Assembly (NCBI RefSeq): GCF_001183865.1
Contig: NZ_CP012020.1
Location: forward strand, 2,413,839-2,477,838
Length of the DNA stretch: 64,000 nt
Direction: 5' to 3'
DNA from: Methylophilus sp. TWE2
Lineage (GTDB): Bacteria > Pseudomonadota > Gammaproteobacteria > Burkholderiales > Methylophilaceae
The notes below the pieces were generated by a model. That model had not been told where the DNA came from. It was given only the letters and a program-made list of their open reading frames with translations, and ran no database searches. Positions 55,214 to 64,000 of this stretch are shown in pieces. The position numbers and the translations under genes were made by a program. Position 1 is the first letter of the stretch, and every line of letters begins with the position of its first letter.

Positions 55214-57448
55214 ATGGTTTCTGGTCACCGCTCTGCACAAGCTCCAACTGCTACTGATCCGCAAACATTGTGTTTGTGGGTTGAGTCTTTGCCTCAACGG
55301 TTTACTCCCAGCGAGCTGGCGCAGATTCGTGAGGCGGGAGAGCTGGCTGCCCCCCTCTATGCCCAACACCACGCCATTAACAGCCAGCCTCTGTTACAAC
55401 ATGCACTCGGGACAGCGTCTATCCTGTCTGACATGAACCTGGATGCAGACAGCCTGATTGCCTGCATTCTGTATGCCGTGCCAGACTTTATGGATGACTG
55501 GTCTATCACCTTACCCACCCGCTTCAATCCCACCGTTGTGAGCCTGATAGATGGCATTTCGCGTATGTCACATATCCAGGCCTTGAGTGAAATGGATGGC
55601 TCGCACCCTGCGGATTCCAAGGCGGACCACAAACACGGTGACCGCGCACAACAATTGGAAGCGCTGCGCAAAATGCTATTAGCCATGGTGCAGGATATCC
55701 GGGTCGTGTTGATCAAGCTGGCTGAGCGCACCCAGTTATTACGTCATTTGGCTGGCGCCAGCCCAGCGCAACAAGTGCAGATTGCGCGCGAGAACCAGAA
55801 TATTTTTGCCCCGCTGGCCAACCGTCTCGGTGTATGGCAGTTGAAATGGGAGCTCGAAGATTTATCCTTACGCTACCTCGAACCACAGCTTTATAAAGAA
55901 GTCGCCAAAATGCTGGACGAACGGCGAGTCGACCGGGAACAGTATATTGCGGAGGTAGTGAAGCAGTTGCAGCAGGAGCTGGCCCAAGCTGGCATTGAGG
56001 GCGAAGTGAGCGGGCGGCCCAAGCATATTTACAGCATCGTCAAAAAGATGAAGAGCAAGCATCTGCAATTTAACCAGCTGTATGATGTGCGTGCGGTACG
56101 CATCATGGTACAAGATGTCAAGGATTGCTATACCGCGCTGGGCCTGGTGCATCACTTGTGGCAACCGATTCCGGGTGAGTTTGATGACTATATTGCCCGT
56201 CCTAAAAGCAACAACTACCGCTCACTGCACACGGCTGTCAGCGGGCCTCGTGGCCTCGCCCTAGAGGTACAGATCCGCACCTTTGAAATGCACCAGCATT
56301 CTGAGCTGGGCGTGGCAGCGCATTGGCGTTATAAGGAGGGCGGCAAGTCTGATGCAAAATTTGACGAAAAAATTGCCTGGTTGCGCCAGATCCTTTCCTG
56401 GAAGGATGAAGTCGCTGATCAGGGTGACCTGCTGGAGCAATTCAACAATGAGTTATTCCAGGACAAAGTGTATGTGCTGACACCTCAAGGCAAAGTCATT
56501 GATTTGCCCGCAGGCGCCACCCCCATAGACTTTGCCTATGCTTTACATACAGACCTGGGGCATCGCACCCGCGGCGCGAAAATCGACGGACATATCGTCC
56601 CCTTGCATGCCAAGCTGGAGAATGGCCAGCGGGTGGAAATCCTGACCGCCAAACATGGTGCACCCAGCCGTGACTGGCTGAACCCGTCCCTCGGCTTTTT
56701 GCAAAGTGCCAGCGCACGTGCCAAGGTGCGGCACTGGTTTAAATACCAGCATTTTGAAGAAAACGTCGCCCAAGGCCGGGCCAAGCTGGATAAAGAGTTA
56801 CACCGCGCCGGTGCCAGCAGCCTGCCACTCGAGAAAGTCGCGCAAAAGCTGCAGTTCCACAAACTGGAGGATTGCCTGGCGGCCATCGGCCGTGGCGATA
56901 TCAGCGAGCACCAGATTGCCATCACCATTCAGGGGGAGTTGACACCGGTTGCACAAGACAACTCGCCAGCGATGATCAAGCGCCCCAGCGCCTCCCAGGT
57001 GAACCATGCGGGCATCATGATTGAAGGCATAGGCAATGTGCAAACCACCATGGCCAAATGCTGCAAGCCGGTGTCACCAGAACCGATTGTCGCCTATCTG
57101 ACGCGTCACCACAGCGTGACCATCCACCGCCAGGCCTGCTCGTTTATTACGCGCCTGGACAGTGCACGCCACAACCGCCTGCTCAATGCGCAATGGGGTA
57201 ACAAACAGTCTGGGGTATATGAAGTCGATATCGTTCTGGAAGCGAATGACCGTCAGGGATTGTTGCGTGATATCAGCGAGCTGTTTGCGCGTGAAAAAAT
57301 CAATACCACAAAAGCTAACACCCTTAGCCGCAACCATGTTGCTCTCATGCATTTTACGGTCGAGCTGGTTGACCTGGACCAGCTAGCGCATTTGCTAGGA
57401 AGATTAAAGCAAGTGCCAGGGGTGATCACAGCCCAGCGGCAGACTTAA
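55214..57448 (+). CDS. relA: GTP pyrophosphokinase RelA (monofunctional synthetase)
   Basis: 744 residues. Order: degenerate HD domain (about 50-200), synthetase domain, TGS domain (VYVLTPQGKVIDLPAGATPIDFAYALH), zinc-finger-like region (TTMAKCCKPVSPEPIVAYL) and ACT domain. The HD domain has LYAVPDF where bifunctional Rel/SpoT proteins have the catalytic HD dyad, so hydrolase activity is probably lost. The synthetase carries EFDDYIARPK, the EXDD signature of RelA. It makes (p)ppGpp on amino-acid-starved ribosomes. Confidence 0.95.
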   Translation: MVSGHRSAQAPTATDPQTLCLWVESLPQRFTPSELAQIREAGELAAPLYAQHHAINSQPLLQHALGTASILSDMNLDADSLIACILYAVPDFMDDWSITLPTRFNPTVVSLIDGISRMSHIQALSEMDGSHPADSKADHKHGDRAQQLEALRKMLLAMVQDIRVVLIKLAERTQLLRHLAGASPAQQVQIARENQNIFAPLANRLGVWQLKWELEDLSLRYLEPQLYKEVAKMLDERRVDREQYIAEVVKQLQQELAQAGIEGEVSGRPKHIYSIVKKMKSKHLQFNQLYDVRAVRIMVQDVKDCYTALGLVHHLWQPIPGEFDDYIARPKSNNYRSLHTAVSGPRGLALEVQIRTFEMHQHSELGVAAHWRYKEGGKSDAKFDEKIAWLRQILSWKDEVADQGDLLEQFNNELFQDKVYVLTPQGKVIDLPAGATPIDFAYALHTDLGHRTRGAKIDGHIVPLHAKLENGQRVEILTAKHGAPSRDWLNPSLGFLQSASARAKVRHWFKYQHFEENVAQGRAKLDKELHRAGASSLPLEKVAQKLQFHKLEDCLAAIGRGDISEHQIAITIQGELTPVAQDNSPAMIKRPSASQVNHAGIMIEGIGNVQTTMAKCCKPVSPEPIVAYLTRHHSVTIHRQACSFITRLDSARHNRLLNAQWGNKQSGVYEVDIVLEANDRQGLLRDISELFAREKINTTKANTLSRNHVALMHFTVELVDLDQLAHLLGRLKQVPGVITAQRQT

Positions 57449-57482
57449 ACAGTGGCAACAATTTCAGGAGCGTGCGCACATT

Positions 57483-57854
57483 ATGTCTTACCTTGATGAC
57501 CCTCGCGTTTACTTTGCAGCCGAACGCACTTTACTGGCCTGGCAACGTTCAGCCATTGCCCTGATGGGGCTGGGGTTTGTGATTGAGCGTTTTGGCTTGT
57601 TTATACAGCTCATGGCACAGGGTCACCCAGCGTCGCAATCACAAACCACCTTGTCGCTGTATATCGGGGTAGGGTTTATTCTTATTGGTGCCTGTACGGC
57701 AATCTTTTCTGCTATCCAATTTCTGGTGTTTTATCAATCACTCAGCACACAGGAAAAACCACGCGGCCATGTTTACTGGCTGCCACCGGCGGTCAATTTA
57801 TTCCTGGCCGTATCCGCTGCAGCATTAAGCGGATGGTTAGTGCTTACTCGCTAG
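57483..57854 (+). CDS. DUF202-family membrane protein (YidH type)
   Basis: 123 residues with three membrane helices. The start DPRVYFAAERTLLAWQRSAIALMGLGFVIERFG is the DUF202 signature. Function unknown. It lies 34 bp after relA and may share its transcript; AGGAG is 12 bases before ATG. Confidence 0.88.
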   Translation: MSYLDDPRVYFAAERTLLAWQRSAIALMGLGFVIERFGLFIQLMAQGHPASQSQTTLSLYIGVGFILIGACTAIFSAIQFLVFYQSLSTQEKPRGHVYWLPPAVNLFLAVSAAALSGWLVLTR

Positions 57855-57899
57855 TTTTGCCAAGCAGGGATAGACTGCATTTGCAGGCTTAAGCGAGCT

Positions 57900-59063
57900 T
57901 TATTTTGCCGATGCTGCACTACTTGCAATATTGACCCGGTCACCATCGCTGACGCCATCTGGTGGATTCTCTATCACCAGGTCAGTGGCGGTCAAACCGG
58001 ATTGCACTTCCAGTGTTTTTCCCAGATCACGCGCAATGGTGATCGTTTTCAAGGTCACCTTATGATCCTTGCCAACGGTAGCCACCTTGAGGCCATTCTG
58101 GTCAAAAATAAGTGCGCTGGCAGGAATGCTCAGGCGCTCGACGGCATCATTGAATAACAGATTGACATTGGCAAAACCCCCAGGCAAAAAACGGCCCGAC
58201 GCATTATCCACCAGTAACTGTACAAGGGTTGTACCAGAAGACGCATTGATCGCACCTGAAGTAGACTGTATCGTGGCCTCGAATTCGGCACCCGGTGCTT
58301 CCGGCACGGTAAACTTTGCTTTGCCACCCGGCTTGATCTGGCCGACATAGTTTTGTGGCACATTGATGTATAAGCGCAACTTGCGCGTGTTGGAGACTTC
58401 AAACAGCGGCAATACTGTCGCACTGCTGCTACCGGCATTGATCAGGGCGCCAGTGTCGGTATTGCGCGCGGTCACTGAGCCATCAAATGGCGCCAGGATA
58501 TGGGCAAAGCTTTTTAGCGCAAGCAGCCGGTTCACATTGGCCTCAGCCGCTTTGACTATCGCTTGTTTGCTTTGGTAATCCCCGACTTTCTCATCGACTT
58601 CCTGCCTAGCAATCGATTGGGTTTTCAACATATCCTGCCAGCGCTTGGCGGTGGTCTCAGCCAGGGCAACATTTGCCTGGGCGCTGGCCAGGTCAGCCCT
58701 GGCCTGCAACAACTCCTGGTCCAGGTCAGGCGTTTCAATCTCTGCCAGCAATTGGCCGCTTTTTACGCTGCCGCCAATATCCACTTTCCAACTTTTCAAA
58801 TAACCACTGACGCGGGCATAAATAGGGGCACGAGCATAAGCTTCAAACCGGCCGGGCAGAACCAAACTACCTGCTGCTGCACCATGTTCAGGCAGGTCGA
58901 CTCTGACTGTCGCCACCGCCTGTTTCTCTGTCCAGGCCTTGAGTTTGTCTTGATGACTGGCGCGGCTGCTGACGCCCACAATCACGATGCCCATTGCTAC
59001 CAGCGCAAGTAGCAAGCCGCTCAACTTGAATCCGCGGGACATGCCCGCTTTATCATTACGCAT
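57900..59063 (-). CDS. RND efflux periplasmic adaptor
   Basis: 387 residues with an N-terminal membrane anchor (LSGLLLALVAMGIVIVGV). The membrane-fusion architecture is clear: biotinyl-lipoyl half ARVSGYLKSWKVDIGGSVKSGQ, a coiled-coil hairpin (about 115-190), second half FDGSVTARNTDTGALI, and a beta-barrel. The start overlaps the permease stop by 8 bp, so it is the downstream member of a coupled permease-adaptor pair. No outer-membrane factor lies beside it. Confidence 0.92.
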   Translation of the reverse strand: MRNDKAGMSRGFKLSGLLLALVAMGIVIVGVSSRASHQDKLKAWTEKQAVATVRVDLPEHGAAAGSLVLPGRFEAYARAPIYARVSGYLKSWKVDIGGSVKSGQLLAEIETPDLDQELLQARADLASAQANVALAETTAKRWQDMLKTQSIARQEVDEKVGDYQSKQAIVKAAEANVNRLLALKSFAHILAPFDGSVTARNTDTGALINAGSSSATVLPLFEVSNTRKLRLYINVPQNYVGQIKPGGKAKFTVPEAPGAEFEATIQSTSGAINASSGTTLVQLLVDNASGRFLPGGFANVNLLFNDAVERLSIPASALIFDQNGLKVATVGKDHKVTLKTITIARDLGKTLEVQSGLTATDLVIENPPDGVSDGDRVNIASSAASAK

Positions 59064-62000
59064 TTAATTCTCCGCTAGAAGTACTCTCAGGGCCAGGGTA
59101 GGTTTTACGGTGGATGGCACTGAAGACCACAGGTATAAACAATAAGGTCGCCACGGTGGCAAACAACAGTCCGCCAATCACGGCCCGGCCCAGAGGCGCA
59201 TTCTGCTCACCGCCCTCGCCTAATCCCAGGGCCATGGGTGTCATGCCGATCACCATCGCCAGCGCCGTCATCAGCACCGGACGAAAGCGAACAAAACCAG
59301 CATCGATAGCCGCAGCCGTCGCATCCTGCAACTCAACCAAACGCTCACGCGCAAAGCTGATCACCAGCACACTGTTCGCCGTTGCCACGCCCATACACAT
59401 GATGGCACCGGTCAATGCAGGCACGGATAAGGGCGTATAGGTTGCAAACAGCATCCAGACAATACCTGCCAGCGCGGCAGGTAACGCCGTAATAATGACA
59501 AAAGGATCGGTCCACGATTGCAGGTTGACCACAATCAGCAAATACACCAGCACAATGGCTCCCAACAGGCCAAAGAACAGGCCAGTGAATGCGCGGTCCA
59601 TGGTGTAAGCCTGCCCCAGCATGACGACAGTGGTCGCCTTAGGGACTTGATCCTTGGTTTCTTCGAGAATTTGACGGATGTCTTTAGCGACCGCACCCAA
59701 GTCCCTATCTTGCGTACTGGCATGGATTTGCACCATGGGCTGGATATCATACTGGCTGACTACCGCATTACCGACATTACGCTGAAAGGTCGCCAAGCCA
59801 CCCAGGGTCTGTACCTGGCCGTTACTGCCGCTAATGGGCAAATTAGCCAGCGCATTCAAGCTATTCAGATGATATTGCGGCGTTTGCAGGACGATGGAAT
59901 AGGTGACCCCATTCGTTGGGTTTAGCCAGTAAGTCGGAGACACCTGCGAACTGCCTGCCATGTTAATCACCATGCTGTTGGTCACATCACGCGTACTGAT
60001 GCCGATTTCCTGCGCCCGGGTTTTATCCACATTGATATCAAACGCTGGCCGGTTGCGCGACTGCTGGATACGGGCATCGACCACGCCAGGCACGGTGCGC
60101 ACTTTTGACAGCAAACGGTTGGCATATTCAAAGTTGTCTGCCAGCTTGCCGCCGCGAATCTGGATATCAATCGGTGCCGGGGAGCCAAAGTTGAGGATCT
60201 GGCTGACGATATCCGCTGGCGGGAACGAGAAGATGGTATCCGGGAACTGTTTGGGCAAGACTTCGCGCAAAGTACGCACATATTCTGCGGTCGGGGCATG
60301 ATGCGGCTTGAGCGCAATCTGGATATCACCATCCTGCGAGCCCATGACCCCGGTGTTGTTATAGGTCAAGTTAATACTACTGATTGGCATGCCGATGTTA
60401 TCAACAATGGTCAGGATTTCGTCAGCAGGAATGACCTTTTTGATGGCTGCCTGGATATTGGCAAAACGGCTGGCCGTCTCTTCGATACGCGTTCCCACTG
60501 GCACACGCGCATGCATGAGGATTTGCCCGCTATCCACCGATGGGAAAAAGTTTTGCCCCAGCAAAGGCACCAGCAAGAACGACAACAGCACTACCCCCAT
60601 AAAACCAGCCATGAATAGGCGGCTATGATTCACGGCCATCGTCAGTATGTTTTTATAACTCGCGCGGAAACGCTCAAACCGGGCCTCAAACCCCTGCTGG
60701 AAGTGCACCAGCGGATTGCGGCTCACGGTATGCTCACCCTCAACATGCGGCTTGAGGAAGTAGTTAGCCATGGTAGGCACCAGCGTCCGCGACAAAATAA
60801 ACGAGCTGATCATGGCGAACATCACGGCTTCCGCCATGGGCACAAACAGGAAGCGTGACACGCCTTCCAGGAAGAACATGGGCACAAACACGATACAGAT
60901 ACACAACAAGGAGACAAACGCCGGTGTCACAATCTGTGCTGCGCCATCCAGAATGGCCTGCTCTACCGGTTTGCCCTGCTCCAGGTGCCAGTTGATGTTT
61001 TCTATGGTCACAGTCGCTTCATCCACCAGCAAACCGACAGCCAGTGCCAGTCCGCCCAAGGTCATGATATTGAGTGTCTCACCAATCATTGAAAGGCCCA
61101 TGATGGCGCCCAGCACCGAGAGGGGAATAGAGGTGGCAATAATCAATGACGAGCGCCAGCTGCCCAAAAACAGTAAGATCATCAAACTGGTCAATATGGC
61201 GGCCAATACGCCCTCAAACACCACGCCTTCAATGGCTGCACGCACAAACAGCGACTGATCATTGATCGGGGTCGCCACCAATGCATCTGGCAGGCTGGGC
61301 TTGATTTCTTCGAGCTTGTTCTTAATGCCTTCTACAATCGCCAGGGTAGAAATGGCCCCATTCTTCAAGATGGTCATAAGGACAGAACGGTTGCCATCCA
61401 CATGGACCACATTCGTCTGCGGCGCGCTGCCATCGTGCACTTGCGAGATATCCCGCATATACACCGTGGCGCCGTTGACCACCTTGATCGGGATACTGGC
61501 CAGATCATCAATCGCAGTTGCCGCGTTATTGAGGTTAAGCGTGTATTCAATACTGCCGATTTTCTGCGTGCCTACAGGCACAATCATATTATGTGCCGCC
61601 AGCGCATTGGAAATGTCCTGCGCAGACAAACCACGCGCCTGTAGTGCCCCCGGATTCAGGTCGATCTGGATTTGCCGGCTTTTGCCGCCATACGGGAAAG
61701 GTACGCCCGCGCCAGGCACGGTGACCAGCCGCAAACGTACGGCATTGAGGCCCAGGTCGGCCAGATTTTGCTCGGTCAGGCCCTTACCTGACAATGCAAT
61801 CTGCAAAATGGGCACCGTAGACGCGTTGTAATTCAGGATCAACGGTGGTGTGGTGCCGGGCGGCATTTGCCTGGTCACTGTTTGCGAAATCGCTGACACC
61901 TGGGCATTGGCCGTCGCAATATTGACGCCTGGATGGAAGAAGATTTTAACAATGGCAAAACCGATATAGGAGTTGGCTTCGATATGCTCAATATCATTCA

Positions 62001-62226
62001 CGGTCGTGGTCAGGCTGCGCTGGTATAGCGTCGTAATACGCCCTGCCATATCGTCTGGCGGCAAGCCGGTATATTGCCAGGCCACTGCCACAATCGGGAT
62101 CCGGATTTCGGGAAAAATATCGACCGGGCTACGGAACGCAGACAAGGTGCCAACAATTAAAATCAGCAGAGCCATGACCACAAAGGTGTACGGGCGCTTG
62201 AGCGCGATGCCAACGACGTTAAACAT
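59056..62226 (-). CDS. RND efflux permease
   Basis: 1056 residues with the 12-helix RND plan and two periplasmic loops. TM4 reads GLLVDEATVTIENINWH; the second acidic residue is Glu where most HAE1 pumps have Asp (DD). The upstream end overlaps the DedA-rhodanese stop by 8 bp and the downstream end overlaps the adaptor start by 8 bp. Substrates are unknown; it differs clearly in sequence from the permease at 28992. Confidence 0.92.
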   Translation of the reverse strand: MFNVVGIALKRPYTFVVMALLILIVGTLSAFRSPVDIFPEIRIPIVAVAWQYTGLPPDDMAGRITTLYQRSLTTTVNDIEHIEANSYIGFAIVKIFFHPGVNIATANAQVSAISQTVTRQMPPGTTPPLILNYNASTVPILQIALSGKGLTEQNLADLGLNAVRLRLVTVPGAGVPFPYGGKSRQIQIDLNPGALQARGLSAQDISNALAAHNMIVPVGTQKIGSIEYTLNLNNAATAIDDLASIPIKVVNGATVYMRDISQVHDGSAPQTNVVHVDGNRSVLMTILKNGAISTLAIVEGIKNKLEEIKPSLPDALVATPINDQSLFVRAAIEGVVFEGVLAAILTSLMILLFLGSWRSSLIIATSIPLSVLGAIMGLSMIGETLNIMTLGGLALAVGLLVDEATVTIENINWHLEQGKPVEQAILDGAAQIVTPAFVSLLCICIVFVPMFFLEGVSRFLFVPMAEAVMFAMISSFILSRTLVPTMANYFLKPHVEGEHTVSRNPLVHFQQGFEARFERFRASYKNILTMAVNHSRLFMAGFMGVVLLSFLLVPLLGQNFFPSVDSGQILMHARVPVGTRIEETASRFANIQAAIKKVIPADEILTIVDNIGMPISSINLTYNNTGVMGSQDGDIQIALKPHHAPTAEYVRTLREVLPKQFPDTIFSFPPADIVSQILNFGSPAPIDIQIRGGKLADNFEYANRLLSKVRTVPGVVDARIQQSRNRPAFDINVDKTRAQEIGISTRDVTNSMVINMAGSSQVSPTYWLNPTNGVTYSIVLQTPQYHLNSLNALANLPISGSNGQVQTLGGLATFQRNVGNAVVSQYDIQPMVQIHASTQDRDLGAVAKDIRQILEETKDQVPKATTVVMLGQAYTMDRAFTGLFFGLLGAIVLVYLLIVVNLQSWTDPFVIITALPAALAGIVWMLFATYTPLSVPALTGAIMCMGVATANSVLVISFARERLVELQDATAAAIDAGFVRFRPVLMTALAMVIGMTPMALGLGEGGEQNAPLGRAVIGGLLFATVATLLFIPVVFSAIHRKTYPGPESTSSGELNA

Positions 62227-63178
62227 GTATTTCTCTCGCCATGCGTTCTTTTTCCAGCGTCGTCACTTCAAATCCGGCGTCGCGCCAGGCATCAATCCCG
62301 CCCGTCAAGGGACGGATATTGCGATAGCCTCGGCCAATGAGTTTTTTGGCCACCTTGGCCGCCGTCACTTCATTAGGGCAGGAACAATACAACACCACTG
62401 GGGCATCTTCATCAATCTCCAGCACCAACTGGTCAACATCTTCCAGCGTCACAAACTGGGCACCAGGAATCCAGCCATCATCAATCAGGTGTTTTGCCCG
62501 CGTATCAAGGATCACTGGTGCAGCGCCGTTATTAAGCATGGCATTTAATTCGTCGACACTGATGCGTGCCATGCGCAGACTTTTGATAAAACGCTGCCTG
62601 TCCCACCACTTGGAAGCAATAAATGCAGCTAGCAAGACCAGCACCAGCAGCGTGCCCCATTTACCCATTTCAACCAGCGTGAGCATCAGCTCATCAATGG
62701 CTGAACTGAACAAATTACCTAGCCATAGCGCCGACCCTGCCCATAGTAAGGCACCCAGACCATCCATCAAGGCAAACAGCCAGTAACGTGTGCCTGAAGA
62801 ACCTGCCAAAGCGCTGGAAATCGATGCGAAGCCTGGAATAAACTTACAGACCAATAAAGCGGGCGGGCCAAATTTCAGGTACAAGGCCTCGGTTTGCCGT
62901 ACACAGGTATCAGGTGATAAAGAAATTTTGCATAGCTTGCCCATGACACGTTTGCCATATTTGCGCCCGGCTCTATACCAAACGGAATCTGCAGCCAGCG
63001 CAGCAATCATGGCTACCAGCAACATGGTCTCCCAGGAATATTGGCCATTACCGATGAGCACGCCTGCCAGCAATAAGGTGGGATAAGCCGGTAAGGGTAA
63101 GCCCATTTGTTCCAGAAACACGCTGGCAAACACAATCAGCAAGCCATATTGCTGTATCAACTCAAGAACGGTATGCAT
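62219..63178 (-). CDS. DedA-family membrane protein fused to a rhodanese domain
   Basis: 319 residues. The N-terminal half is a DedA/SNARE-associated membrane domain (LPLPAYPTLLLAGVLIG, YRAGRKYGKRVMGKL, KFIPGFASISSALAGSSG, the last being the conserved G-F block). The C-terminal part is a rhodanese domain (VDELNAMLNNGAAPVILDTR) with active-loop Cys in VVLYCSCPNEVTA. DedA proteins flip or position lipids and carriers; the rhodanese fusion suggests sulfur or redox handling at the membrane. It starts the operon with the RND permease. Confidence 0.9.
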   Translation of the reverse strand: MHTVLELIQQYGLLIVFASVFLEQMGLPLPAYPTLLLAGVLIGNGQYSWETMLLVAMIAALAADSVWYRAGRKYGKRVMGKLCKISLSPDTCVRQTEALYLKFGPPALLVCKFIPGFASISSALAGSSGTRYWLFALMDGLGALLWAGSALWLGNLFSSAIDELMLTLVEMGKWGTLLVLVLLAAFIASKWWDRQRFIKSLRMARISVDELNAMLNNGAAPVILDTRAKHLIDDGWIPGAQFVTLEDVDQLVLEIDEDAPVVLYCSCPNEVTAAKVAKKLIGRGYRNIRPLTGGIDAWRDAGFEVTTLEKERMAREIHV

Positions 63179-63206
63179 AACAAGGTTATTTCATTTCAAA
63201 AAATCA

Positions 63207-64000
63207 TTACATGCCCAATGCGGCCAGCATGGCAAATGCCATAAACAATACAAAATGCGTCATGCCTTCAATCGCATTGGTTTCGCCATCATGCAAATTA
63301 ATCGTGGCAACGATCAGGGTCAGGAACGTCATCACCATCTGTGTCGGCGACAAGCCCACAATCAACGGCCTGTCCTCAATCAGTGCAATCGCCTCAATCA
63401 CCGGCACCGTCAAGATCACGGTAGACAAGGTGGCGCCCAGCGCAATATTGACCACCGTTTGCATGCGGTCATTGACTGCAGCCTTCAAGGCTGTCAGCAC
63501 TTCCGGGCTGGCAGCAATAATGGCAACCACAATGGCAGCGACGATTGGTGGCACCCCGCTGCCGGTTAATCCCGCATCCATATGCTTGCTCATTTCCTCG
63601 GACAGGAAACCAATCGTAATGATGCCAGCCAGTATGTAAAGAATGGAAAATTTAACATTGGCACTGATAGCCTTGGGCATGCCGACAGATGTGTGAGACT
63701 GATGCTGGTCACGGTAACTAAAATAATTACGATGGCGCCCGGTTTGCATCTTTAAAAACAGGGCATAAAACACACTCATGGTAACGATGGTGAACATCGA
63801 ATACAAACGCCAGTGTTCTTGCGGCAAGAAGGCAGGCAAGGCCATGGAAATCCCCAGGGCCGTCATGATCATGACAATATAGGTATTGCCAGAGTTAACG
63901 TTGTACTCCACCTCACCATATTTGATGCCGCCCACAATCGCGCACAGTCCAAGAATGCCGTTGATATCCAGCATCACTGCCGAATAAATCGCGTCCCTGG
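63207..64000 (-). CDS. CaCA-family cation/proton antiporter (ChaA type), 5' end missing
   Basis: The frame continues past the right edge; about 264 C-terminal residues are visible, from RDAIYSAVMLDINGILGLC onward. The second CaCA alpha-repeat carries AASPEVLTALKAAVNDRMQTVVNIALGATLSTV, with the conserved P-E and N-x-x-L-G patterns. It would exchange Ca2+ or Na+/K+ for protons. It lies 28 bp upstream of the DedA-rhodanese gene on the same strand and may belong to the same operon. Confidence 0.88.
   Translation of the reverse strand, partial: RDAIYSAVMLDINGILGLCAIVGGIKYGEVEYNVNSGNTYIVMIMTALGISMALPAFLPQEHWRLYSMFTIVTMSVFYALFLKMQTGRHRNYFSYRDQHQSHTSVGMPKAISANVKFSILYILAGIITIGFLSEEMSKHMDAGLTGSGVPPIVAAIVVAIIAASPEVLTALKAAVNDRMQTVVNIALGATLSTVILTVPVIEAIALIEDRPLIVGLSPTQMVMTFLTLIVATINLHDGETNAIEGMTHFVLFMAFAMLAALGM

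Overview
The window looks like chromosomal DNA of a Gram-negative betaproteobacterium, most likely a member of the Methylophilaceae. The evidence is the protein styles: OmpR/EnvZ, a 1289-residue DUF3683-type FAD/Fe-S oxidase, a PEP-CTERM exported protein, OlsB/OlsA, and monofunctional RelA. No methanol-oxidation or ribulose-monophosphate gene lies in this window, so the family assignment is inference. No rRNA, CRISPR array, prophage or complete insertion sequence was seen. One tRNA gene (Arg, anticodon CCG) is present.

Layout. 0-11 kb is housekeeping: a truncated EF-hand protein, ompR-envZ, cysG, miaB-phoH, a membrane PAS-GGDEF-EAL protein, and pyrD translationally coupled to a GST-like gene. 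11-17 kb holds a 41-residue membrane protein (DUF3149 type), the large FAD/Fe-S oxidase, and a tlpA-like/hemJ/unknown operon. 17-26.7 kb holds a TetR/SRPBCC divergent pair around a perfect 25-bp palindrome, a PfkB kinase, a glycine-zipper lipoprotein, and olsB-olsA behind a four-repeat PHO-box-like array. It continues with a TSUP exporter, apaH, a membrane cytochrome c, a PEP-CTERM choice-of-anchor-I-like protein and a sugar-nucleotide transferase.

26.7-36.4 kb is an accessory regulatory and efflux region. A TetR repressor and a small secreted protein are divergent around two matching operators. Next comes an RND efflux system (adaptor, permease, SDR enzyme on the minus strand; outer-membrane factor and lipoprotein alpha/beta-hydrolase on the plus strand), with a tetR between the two arms. 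Near-identical TAGTGACT-N12-(A/G)GTCACTA operators sit at both arms, so the locus reads as one self-contained regulon.

36.7-49 kb holds a lipid-kinase/phosphoesterase/PAP2 operon, a TonB receptor behind a Fur-box-like site, an orphan molybdopterin oxidoreductase, crcB-DUF190, chrA-MOSC, and a LysR/PNPOx-like divergent pair. 49-64 kb holds an unknown protein, a GH13 branching-enzyme-like protein, two tandem DUF6232-like paralogues whose upstream regions are also duplicated, and a 152-bp inverted-repeat element that supplies the stop codon of a neighbouring secreted protein. It ends with a DUF1328-like small membrane protein, relA, a DUF202 protein, a DedA-rhodanese/RND permease/adaptor operon joined by 8-bp overlaps, and a truncated cation/proton antiporter.

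Three genes were read directly from the sequence outside the standard long-ORF set: the edge-truncated EF-hand gene (1-526), the 41-residue gene at 11163 and the 57-residue gene at 54925. The most rewarding regulatory signals are the PHO-box array before olsBA, the paired TetR operators of the RND locus, and the inverted-repeat element at 53967-54118. All were found by eye; no similarity search was run.
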